Source: Chrysogorgia sp. JL179-B06
Taxonomy: Eukaryota > Cnidaria > Anthozoa > Scleralcyonacea > Chrysogorgiidae
Length of the DNA stretch: 64,000 nt
Reading direction: 5' to 3'
Assembly (NCBI GenBank): GCA_035772405.1
Contig: JAYKKM010000216.1
Location: forward strand, 2,478,501-2,542,500
Below the pieces are notes generated by a model that saw nothing but the letters and a program-made list of their open reading frames with translations, did not search any database and was not told the DNA's origin. The position numbers were made by a program, and so were the translations under genes. Positions 19,851 through 32,200 of the stretch are shown here, in pieces. Numbering within the stretch: the first letter of the stretch is position 1; every line of letters starts with the position of its first letter.

Positions 19851-22800
19851 TTAGTAGTGAAAGAAGAAGCCCTCCTCCTGTGCAGTTTGCTCGAACTCAG
19901 CCCCCCCACGACGTGCGCCAATTATCCAACAACGTAAAGCGACAGCCAGACCAATGAGAACAAGAAGAGGAGCCACGACACCAGCGACCACAATAACTGT
20001 CGTGTCTTTTCCTTGCTTTTTTGGCGTCACTATATTTAAATAATGAAATAAGAACATACGGACTTATACTACGTATTCCATATAAGGTCATATAGGACGA
20101 GACGCATTGCCCTGGCGAGCAAATACGGTCGGCGTTTGATCATATAGAGTTAACGTAGAGTCCGCGTCTTTGGGACGATGTTAGGGTTAGCATCTAAGTT
20201 GTTTTGGGGTTAGTGGTTATTTTCATGGTTAAGTAGCGCTATGGTTATACTAAAAACATCGTCCCAAAGACGCGGCTGTACGTTAAAGGTGCCGTCCAGT
20301 CCGTTCTGCGCATGTGTGATATTTCAAACGTGCGGGACTCCACATGTCAACAAACTTTAACGGAATAGATTTGCGACAGTTCGAAAACGAGTATTTGTCA
20401 AAGGTGGCGAAGGCGCGAGTGGTAGTTTGATATATTATCCACATTTAGGAACAGAACAGCTTCTTATAACACGCTTTTTAGGTGGAAAAGCGTATTTGTC
20501 AAAGGTGGCGAAGGCGCGAGTGTTGATATTTATGAAACAACAGGTGTGTAAACGTAAACGTGTTCAATGGCAGAAACGACTGGACGGGAACGTATATGAT
20601 GTAACGCCGACTGGGATGGGATTGTTAACACGTTACTGAGCGCATGCGTCTAACAATCAATTTCTAATCCCACATGCTTATAGTCTCTCTCACTAGTCTA
20701 CTAATCTAGAACCCCAAGGGGAGTGGACGTGGCAGGCGGGGGGTTGGGTTAGGACCTTTGTTGTTTTGAGGTCGGCTAATCCAATTAACTAGGAGGGTGG
20801 TTCGAGGGTAATGTATTTGTTCGTCAGGGCAACGCATATGCTCTTCCATATATGGAATACGTACGGTAAGTACCTATCAATGAATGGAAAGAGAAGGATA
20901 AGAAAGGATGGAGAGGAAAGGAAGGGAAAGGAACAGGAAAGCAAATGGAAAGAGTAAGAAAACGATGAAGATGAAATGGAAATGAAAGGAAAATGTTCAT
21001 TTCACATATGAGGGTAGAACATTTCGAATGGAAAACGAAAAGTGAAAAAGAACAAAAGAATAAAGGAAAGAAAAAAGATGCACACGATCAAGGATTGATT
21101 TTGAGCAGATTCTACCTGCAACATAAGTCCATTTTCTTGAGTCTATGTCAGGTTGACAGGATTTGGTAATCTCGTATAAATGCACATCACCGTTAGCGTA
21201 ACATCGTCCATTGATCAAACAAGTGTTATTCTAAAGATACAATTTACATTACACAGGATTAAATTGAATTGGATTGAATTGAATTGGATTGAATTGAATT
21301 GAATTGAATTGAACTGAACTGAACTGAACTGAACTGAACTGAACTGAACTGAACTGAACTGAACTGGAAATACGAAACGTAAAAAAATTATTATTCTGAA
21401 ATTCAAAAATTCCTGCCTCTGTCCACCAATTGACGGTAACGAAAAAGATGGCGCCACGCAATGCATTGTAGGTAAATCGACAGATTTTGAAGATGTCAAC
21501 AAACATGGAGAAAAAAGCTAAAGTTGAAGGCATGCATTATAGATGCGCTGTTGCTGGATGCATCCACAAAAGTTGGATTCAAAAATCTATAATATTTTAT
21601 TCATTCCCTAACCACCTTTTGGCTTCATCTTTATTTATTTTCCCTATGTCTTTATTTAATTTAGCACTAGAAATCTCCTCTTCAGATAATGTTATCTTGT
21701 CGACATTCGCCTCCATGTTTTTTAAATCTTCAAAATCTGTCGATTTACCTACAATGCATTGCGTGGCGCCATCTTTTTCGTTACCGTCAATTATTTTTTT
21801 ATCTTCCGAACTGATTATTGTACAAGTTTATATGATAAATCATTCCAAATCTAGTGAATTGGATTACAGTAAAAATATATTCCGCGTTCATATTATAAAA
21901 TGTACGTCTATATTTGAAGTTTCGAACATGGAAATACGAACTAAACTAAACTAAACTAAACTAAACTAAACTAAACTAAATTAAACTAAACTAAACTAAA
22001 CTAAACTAAACTAAACAGGGCAGGACAAGACAGGACAGGACAGGACAGGATAGGACATTACAAGACAAGACAAGACAAGATGCAAGACAAGATGCAAGAC
22101 AAGATGCAAGACAAGTTGCAAGACAAGATGCAAGACAAGACGCAAGACAAGACGCAAGACAAGATGCCAGACAAGATGCCAGACAAGATGCAAGACAAGA
22201 TGCAAGACAAGATGCAAGACAAGACGCAAGACAAGACGCAAGACAAGATGCAAGACAAGATGCAAGACAAGATGCAAGACAAGATGCAAGACAAGATGCA
22301 AGACAAGATGCAAGACAAGATGCAAGACAAGATGCAAGACAAGATGCAAGACAAGATGCAAGACAAGATGCAAGACAAGATGCAAGACAAGATGCAAGAC
22401 AACATGCAAGACAACATGCAAGACAAGATGCAAGACAAGACGCAAGACAAGATGCAAGACAAGATGCAAGACTAGATGCAAGACAAGACGCAAGACAAGA
22501 CGCAAGACAAGATGCAAGACAAGATGCAAGACAAGATGTAAGACAAGATGCAAGACAAGATGCAAGACAAGACGCAAGACAAGATGCAAGACAAGATGCA
22601 AGACAAGATGCAAGACAAGATGCAAGACAAGATGCAATACAAGATGCAATACAAGATGCAAGACAAGATGCAAGACTAGATGCAAGACTAGATGCAAGAC
22701 AAGATGCAAGACAAGATGCAAGACAAGATGCAAGACAAGATGCAAGACAAGATGCAAGACAAGATGCAAGACTAGACTACACTAAACTAAAATGCGAAAT

Positions 22801-23206
22801 GTTGGTAATAGGTTGATAATTAAGCAATGTTGATAATGTGAACCCAGTCCCCTCGATTCTCTTACCTTCGAAACACAATCCCCTTGGACTGTACATTTCA
22901 GGCAAAGTCCATCGTAAATAACGATCGTTTGTTTTTTGCTCAGTTTCTTGCCGTCATTCGAGATAGATATTCTCATACCAACCACCGGTGTACCCCTCAC
23001 ATACGGGTCTTCATCACGTGACACAGGATGATGTAATAAACTGCACTGAACTTGGTAGAGATCGATCAATATAGCGGACGTTAAAGTCGGGGAGCTTGTT
23101 AAGTTCCATGTTGAGTTAAAAACCTGAGAAGAATGGAAACAACTGCTCAGTCAAAAGTAGGTGATGGGAATACACACAACACACATGCGCGGTTTTTATA
23201 CATGTA

Positions 23207-23257
<51 letters not shown>

Positions 23258-26200
23258 TATAAAGACGTTTTAATACTCTTAGAGTAAAAACGTATTTCTC
23301 GAATACAAGAACAGATACCAAAAGATATACAGACATATCGAGACTGCAGATTTAGCAGTACGCATGTCGCACGTACGATCTAGTACACAACGTAGCCTTT
23401 GTTCTCAGCCGTCTGAATTCTGGTAGCTCAATGGTTAGAGCGTCTAACCGGAGATCAGAAGGTTGTCGGTTCGATTCCCATCTGGGGCTCAGAAACATTG
23501 TTCAGAGTTTGCGTTGAAGCTTGAGTAGCAAACAATTTACTTAATAAAATAACAAATTAAAAACCCACGCGCTGATTGGCTGAAAGCCGTGTTTCTATAA
23601 CTCGATGGAAAACATAGATTTTCCCCGCCATTTTTATAAAATGGACTGTAAGACGAACCTTTGCTCACAAACATCTAAAATATCGATTCTTCACAGTTAA
23701 GAGCGTTTATGTTCATTAATTTGAGCAGCCAACGACGCTGTCTAGCGTGAGTAAGGAGAATGTATATTTTCATCATTTTAATTTACTTATTTCCTCAGTG
23801 TTATCCCCTCGCCCGGCGCGAAGGCCTGAGGGCGAGGGTGCTAATATCGGCCGGCGTTTAGTCCCTCATCACGGGAAATCTTAGCAATTCCAGTCTCACA
23901 TTTAGTTTATTTGTTTATTAAAGGTATCACTTAAAAGGTTCGATGGAAAAAGGTCTGTTCGATTATTCATATCGGAATAGTAAATTGTTTGTTCTATAAA
24001 GTTTTCAATTCAGTATAATAGCGTGGAAATACTCGAAAACGTGTAATAGCGTGGAAATACTCGAAATAGCGTGGAAATACTCGAAATAGCGTGGAAATAC
24101 TCGCCCTGTGGGCTCGTGTTCCCACTGCCATTTCTCTTTCTGCCAAACTTCCGCTCGTGTTTCTATATTACTCTATGGAAATACGGAAAATGTTTTCTAT
24201 TTCTTAAATATATTAATATTTCTAAACATAATAGTAAAAGACCTTTCATTTAAAAGTAATTCATTTTTGGAACTACCGTTCCATTTAAAAAGATGTTTAG
24301 ACATAACAAGTATCTCACCTCAAAGCCTTCCACATGACAAGATAAACTGCCATCAGGAGAATTAATAAACCCGTAGCCATTCACTCGTGTTAATTTACAA
24401 GCTCGCCCCCTTACGTCGCACAATCCGTCCGAGTAGATTCCCTTCAACACGGGAGCTTGGTCCGAGCGAATAGAACAGTCCTTTCCAGTTCTTCCTTCGT
24501 TGCACGTGCACACGCCCTTAGCGCAAGTGCCATTGGAGCTGCAATCTCCCGGACACGTGAGGAAAACCTCGTTGGGTATCATCATACTGAAATTCCACAC
24601 TGCCTGCGTTCCATCGCTTTGAATGGAGCTTGTTTCGTTCGTCAATGTCTGTTCGGCGTAATCCACGAGCACTGCTTCGTGGCATTGAGTTTGAAATGTC
24701 GATAGTGCGGAGCTGGACCAAAACATTTGGTCGGTTATCTATTTAAAAATAAGAATATTTGTATCTTTATTAAGATAATATTAATATTTATTCAGTATAC
24801 ACGTCACCTTAGTATTTTTCTGAGGGTACTGTAACATAAAAGAAAAATACAATGCAATAAAAAACAATCATCCCATCCCATCGCATCCCGTCACATCGCA
24901 TCCCGTCACATCGCATCGCATCCCATCACATAATAATAATAATAATAATACTGGGTTTTTAGTCAATAAGAATATACATGAAGAAGATAAACTTAATTAT
25001 CATGTATTTACATAACTATAAAATTTAAACATGAGTAAATAACTATTCTAATAAAGTTAATAATCTATATATATCTAAATAATAATCTATATATAAGTTA
25101 AAACGACTAAAAACATTAAAAACTACTATTATATTTATCAATTGCATACATCAATGGGCTATTTTTAAAACGTTCAGTTTTACATTTAAGATTATAAAGT
25201 TTATTACCATTATATCTTGTATATCTTTCCCGAACGTTTTGAACATTTTCTGGAAGGAGATGATGTAGCTTATGCGACGGAGATAGCATTCGCTTAATTA
25301 ATTCTACACAGTGCTTCTCCCGTCTTTCTTTTAGAGAAGGCAATTTATATATTGCTAAAGCTTGGTATCTACTCTGTCGTTAATGATCTGGGTAAATTTT
25401 CCTAGTTTTTCATTAATTGTGGGCTCTCGTATTACCGTTAGTCCAGTCATATGAATTTAGCCAATTACCAAAGGCCACCAAACTCGATTCTTTGATAGGT
25501 CTCACTGTTACCTTTCTTATTTATTAGGTTTTTAGAACTCTTGACACATTTAGACTGCCATTGTATAATCGCATGATCGGATGAATCCAGCGGAGCCAGT
25601 ACTTGTGACTTAGTATAAAAGGGTGTGATATTAGAAAATATTAAATCAAACATTGCGTCTTTTCTCGTTGGGACACGAACAACTTGTTTAAGTCTACACT
25701 GAGTTTCAAAACGTTTTTCATTAAAACTATTACCATCGGGATTGAAGTCCCCAGTCACAATAAAAGCAGTTTTCGTACTCTCACTAGAGTATCAATACTA
25801 AAACAAAAATAGTCATAAAATTCCTCCATTTCTTGCCTTGAGGTTGAAGGAGGAAGGTATACAGTCGAAATTGCTATTCGTGATATGCTTCTTCACATCG
25901 CATCGCATCACATCACATCGCATCGCATCGCATCCCATCCCATCCCACCGCATCGCATCACATCACATCACATCACATCCCACCGCATCACATCCCACCG
26001 CATCGCATCCCATCGCATCCCATATATCACGTATCCCATCCCATCGCATCACATCACATCCCACCGCATCGCATCACATCCATCGCATTACATATCATAT
26101 CACATCACATCACATCCCACCGCATCGCATCCCATCGCATCGCATCGCATCCCATCCCATCCCACCGCATCACATCCCACCGCATCGCATCACATCCATC

Positions 26201-29200
26201 GCATTACATATCACATCGCATCCCATCGCATCGCGATACGATACAACTAGTAATAAATAATAAAGAAACTGCATTTAGCGGCGCAATACCGTTTAGTCCA
26301 TTTGTGATTTACAATTCAACTGTGAGGTCTAATAAAAGATTTACACGTTATGTTTACACAATAACGATAGTAATGGTTTAAATTTAAAATTTTAAATGTC
26401 AATAAATTTAATTAAAAATATTTCAAAATGATTTAAAGGCGTTTATATATAATGACAATTTCTGACTTCTTCTGGTAAAGCGGAGTTCCATAATACTGGA
26501 GTTGAAACCGAAAATGTCCTAAAGGCTAAAACCATAAGTATATGATTGTAGTTTGTATAGACTCGGTTGTGAACAAGTTCTTTGTCGAACAATTAAGATT
26601 TTAGTTGACGCTTTGGAGATAGAAGCAAGGACATGTGTACATTTAAACGTTAATAAAATTACTTTAAAAGTATATTCTTTGTTTGACGGGCAACCAAATG
26701 CAATTCTCTCAAGATCATGGGATAATGTAGTCATATCTATACAATAAACTATAACCGGTCTTGCTGCTGCGTTTTCTACACTTTGAAGCTTTAATTTGTA
26801 TAAGTTGCTTGGCTATAAGCCATAAAACAAAGAGTTACGCAATCCAGTTTTGATGTTATAAAAGCATGCACCAGAATTGTAGCAGATTTATGCATGAGAA
26901 AGATATTTTTTTATTCGGCTTATGTTTCGTAAATGATAAAATGCTGATTTACGAATTTCAGTCAAAAATCACTCCGATGTCTTTAGAAAAAGTTGAATGT
27001 TCTATAATTTCATTGCAAACAGAGATAGAAATGATGGAAGGTTGTTGACGATACCGTGACATTTAGCCGGGATCAATAATTCGGTTTTTCGCTGTTTTAA
27101 CATTGTCGTTTGGACATCCACAGATCAAGTTCACTAACACATTTTTTCATATTAGATTTTTCCAACTGTAATATACGATACGATACGATACGAATGCAAT
27201 ACAATGCAATGTAATGTAATGCAATGTAATGTAATGCAATGCAATGCGATGCGATGCGATGCAATGCGATGCGATGCAATACAATAGCTACAATACAATA
27301 CAATAGCAAAGTTTATGCAAATATCTCTCTTAGAAATAATAAAAACAGCAAACAAAAACAGAAAACATGAAAATGTTTAATGGTTATAAACGTTTATATT
27401 GTTTAATTTGGGTTCGTTTAACCTGAGACTGCAAACTACGTATTTCAAAATCTCGCTCGCTTCACTTTGTTACGAACAAAGTTCACTGCTCTGCATATCT
27501 AAGGCTAAAACTAATGTTCCTTTCGACATTTTTAACATCATCTGGGTAGAAATATATTGTTTTAATACCACAATTAAAAGAAAAATTATATTAATTTGTC
27601 AAACGTTTTATTTGTTTTTATCTCTCTAGCCGACATTTGTTGTTAGCGAACAAAAGATGCATAATTTTAGAAGTAATATTTAAAGGCCGAGAAAGAGGAC
27701 TAGACCGGGTTTTCAAGTACGAGGATTTGTTCCAGTCCGAGGCGAATTGAATGACTTCTCAAAATCAATTAGTATAATCCCTAAGTGTAATCCCTAAGTG
27801 GATTATTAATGATAAATGTAATCCCTATTAGTTCTTGATGTCATATTCGCAGCACCGGACTGGAAATATTATTTCTTGTCCTTGGACTGGAAAAAATATT
27901 TCTAGTCCTCTGCCCAGTACTTTACTGGCATTTCTAGTGTCATCACGTGGTTCAATTTAGAAGATCTGATTGAATAATTTGCTCATGAATTATTAATGAG
28001 TTTGAGAAGAATATTTCCTAAAACAATTAGACAACTAGCCCTCATTTTCTAAGCGATATTAGTCAATTCCGGCTTCGACTATTATCTCATAGAAAGTCTA
28101 TAATGACGAATATAGACTAGTTATATTGTCGGTCAACATTTTGCACTTAATTGAATCAAAATTTACTGTATTGCAATTAATAATCTTCTTAAAACACCTT
28201 TTAACCCTTCACACACGTAACTCCCCACATGTCCCTTACCTGTATATCCTTAATACAGTTTTCAAGTAATGCAGTGTTGTTTCCAACTCTCCTTCGCGCT
28301 GTTACATTTTGGCAGTCTTTCGCTCCACTTGACTCAAATATCACAACTCGACAATAATTATATACTTCGCTCTCTGTTTTACCGCTGGGGGTCGGCCATG
28401 AAAGATTCTTGATTACTTTATAGTCCGTGAAATCGATAGGATCAAACTCTCCCGCATTGTTAGCCTCCTCTTCAAAAATGTCAGAAATGTCATCGTTTAC
28501 CGCTCGTCTGAGTAACCCGTTCGTTCGGAGGATCTCCGTGATGTCTTCGGTGTTTCGCCGTACAGCCAGAAAATTGTTTTCTTCATAAAAACCGCATCTT
28601 TATAAAGCAAAACGAAAGTAATGCAATGGAAAACCTAATTAGAAGAAGGTGCGAAGATATCTTTTCACATGCGTTTGATGACCTGAATCGATCGGGATAT
28701 TTCATAGCGCATGCGATTAATTATTCTCGAAATACTAATACACTTTCATAAAAATGAAAACGGATCAATCTGAAAACGCACACGTATATGGACGGGACCT
28801 ATGACGTCATGAGCTTTATACATTTTTAGAAAATCAAGTATATTTTTGAAACACTTTGTGAAACCTAACATCATGATATCGAAATAGCGATGCCAAATTA
28901 ATTTTCTACTTCTGATTTCTTGATTTTCTAAAAATGTGTAAATCTCTTGACATCATAACAAGTCTAAATATCTCACGAACGACGTGAGATATGATGAATG
29001 AATAATTTTTCGGTAGTTCATTTAAATAAGATAAACTTAATTTTCGTTTCATAGACACTTGATCAAGTGTAAAACAACTCGGGCTTCGCTCTCGTGATTG
29101 TAAATCTGATAAAACACCGCTGCTCGTTTATTATAAACTATTATACTGTGTCTGTATGTAACGTATTGTCGTAGGCAGTGTTAAAACACAAGGCTAATGT

Positions 29201-32200
29201 ACTGCTGAAATAATGTAGAGGCTGAGGTGCAACGTTTTGAGCGAACGCCTTTCGTCAGAGAGTGAATCGTAATTTGTATTAAAACACAGCCGCCTACCTA
29301 GCACAATACTTATATGTAGCGAATGAATCTATGAGGTACAAGACAGAATAGAATATTACTGGATCAAAGAATCTAGGTTGGTAATTGTCGAAATCGTAAA
29401 AACGAGGTCTAACGCTTGGAGTGAAGGCCCTTCATCTAAGAGACCAAATAGTTCTTTTTTGTATTATGAATCATGAATAATTATGTTTGTAAATAATTGG
29501 AAACGTTAGACCTCCTCACGGTTTCAGCATTACACCAATCCTTTAGATATTTTTATTTAGATTCGATTTAGGGACCGATCATTGTTTATGGCCAGGGTGG
29601 GGGCTGAAGAGAAAATGGCTGGGTAACTGAAAATTCTAAGACCTAAATGGTTGGGTAAAAAAAATCACTTCTCTGAGTGGTTGGGTAACAAAATTTTCAT
29701 GACTATTTACATAAAAAAATTAAGAGTTCATCAGTTAAAATTGGAATCTCATCAGTTCTCCTTAGTCATCATTGCACATTAGCTTTTATTGTATTCCACT
29801 GCTTGTTTTCCTTGGATTAATCCTGCTCTGTATAATAATCTGAAAGTTACAGTAGGATCTGTCCGTATATCTATTTGGGTTTGTTATTAAAACTTGTATC
29901 GACGATATGCTGCGAATTGGGCTTTATCTAACTTTTTTCTTCTTGGCCAGGTTGGGTAAAAGATTTTCTTTACCCATAAATGGTTGGGACGGATCGGAAG
30001 GTTAAATTTTTTTCGGCACCAAATCTATTTCACTTCGGGGTGACCATAAATAATGCCTGGTCCTTTAGTCGGTCATGATAAATTTTTAATGAACACATAA
30101 CTATCCATTTACCTTGTTCCTAATGCTGGTTTGGTTTCCATCCACCACCCTGCCCTCATACCACAAGAGCACATCTCATGCTGTACTTTGGAAATGTATG
30201 TTGGCGTTTTCTTAAACCAACTATCTTTATTAAAGGCTAGTCTGTATAGAAATACAAAAACGATATTCAATCTTGATATTTTTTAATCCCTGCAGACATG
30301 ATCAAATCTGTAACCTCTGGTTGTCGATTAGACTCTCTAAGTTAATAGTGTTTGGACGTCAGGTTGTGCGGAGTTGTATTGGTGTTGTAGCTCAGTTGAT
30401 AGAGTGTTGGAATAGAGTATCAAAGATTGTGAGTTGGATGGTCTTGCAGCTCAGTTGATAGCGTGTTGGACTAGAGTATCAAAGGTTGTGAGTTGGATGG
30501 TCTTGCAGCTCAGTTGATAGCGTGTTGGTATAGAGTATCAAATATTGTGAGTTGGATGGTCTTGCAGCTCAGTTGATAGCGTGTTGGACTAGAGTATCAA
30601 AGGTTGTGAGTTGGATGGTCTTGTAGCTCAGTTGATAGCTAAGAGTGTTGAATTAGAGTATCAAAGGTTGTGAGTTGGATGGTCTTGCAGCTCAGTTGAT
30701 AGCGTGTTGGACTAGAGTATCAAAGGTTGTGAGTTGGATGGTCTTGTAGCTCAGTTAATAGAGTGTTGAACTAGAGTATCAAAGGTTGTGAGTTGGATGG
30801 TCTTGTAGCTCAGTTGATAGAGTGTTGAACTAGAGTATCAAAGGTTGTGAGTTGGATGGACTTGTAGCTCAGTTGATAGAGTGTTGAACTAGAGTATCAA
30901 AGGTTGTGAGTTGGATGGTCTTGTAGCTCAGTTGATAGAGTGTTGAACTAGAGTATCAAAGATTGTGAGTTGGATGGTCTTGTAGCTCAGTTGATAGAGT
31001 GTTGAACTAGAGTATCAAAGGTTGTGAGTTGGATGGTCTTGTAGCTCAGTTGATAGAGTGTTGAACTAGAGTATCAAAGATTGTGAGTTGGATGGTCTTG
31101 TAGCTCAGTTGATAGAGTATTGAACTAGAGTATCAAAGATTGTGAGTTGGATGGACTTGTAGCTGAGTTAATATTGAACTATAGAGTGTTGAACTATAGA
31201 CAGGTATACTAATTTTTACAGCTAACTTCACCTCCAACTTATTCCGAATTCATTCGGATTCCCTGTGTAGTCTTGGCCATCCCCTCCATATTTTAAATCG
31301 TTCTCTGGGATCCCATCATAGTTCCCACACATCCCTTCATGCAGTGTTCCTCCTGTATCTGGAACTCGAATCATGGTGTTAACCCAACTTCGTTCGACCT
31401 CTGGATTGTAAGTATGAGTAACGATTACTTCGGCACCTCCACGAAGAAATATCTAAGGATGAAAGATGTGATTGTTTGGACGTACAGAATTAACTTATTT
31501 TCGATAACATTATGATTCAACAAGTCTTAAAATAGCCTAGAAGATTACCTGTCCTAAACGCTGTTAAAGTGCGTATGCAATGAAAAATTCAGTTGTAAAA
31601 TAACTATTTTGTTTGAAAGAACTCTTGAAACTATAAATACTAACCATTTACAACTTTTTAATATCTCACTTCACTCTTGAGATATTAAGATTTTATTAAA
31701 TGTGATTTGCAGCTTGGTTATTTTAATATGGTAAATTATTTGCTACTCAAGATTTAACGCAAACTCAGAAAATGTTTCTGAGTTTGCGTTAATGCTTGAG
31801 TAGCAAATAATTTTCTTTTATTAAGATTTGTTTCAATGCATAATGAAAATTCTGCATATATTTACCATAATCACACGGAATCGTTTGATGATTTGAAAAT
31901 TTGATATCATTGGATACATCCACGCACATGCACCTGCATTTCAAGTGATTTCATTACATAATTTCAAGGATATATAAGCGTTTTCAATGCAGTGTGATGT
32001 CATAAGTATGATCATTTACATATCAAAGAAATCTTAATATCTCAACGTTGAAGTGAGATATGGAAAAGTTGCAACTGGTTAGTCTTTATAGTTTCAAGAG
32101 TTCTTTCAAATAAAAGAGTTATTTTACAACAGAATGTTTCATTGCATACGCACATAGAAATAAGTTCAGTTACTTTAGATTTATTTCATTTTGCTATTTT

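Noticed and set aside
22011..22769. 252-codon frame HLVLHLVL and partners
   Set aside because: Product of the CAAGACAAGATG satellite.
23425..23500. tRNA gene
   Set aside because: Missing U33, anticodon-stem mismatch and unpaired acceptor arm; multiple copies with SINE tails.
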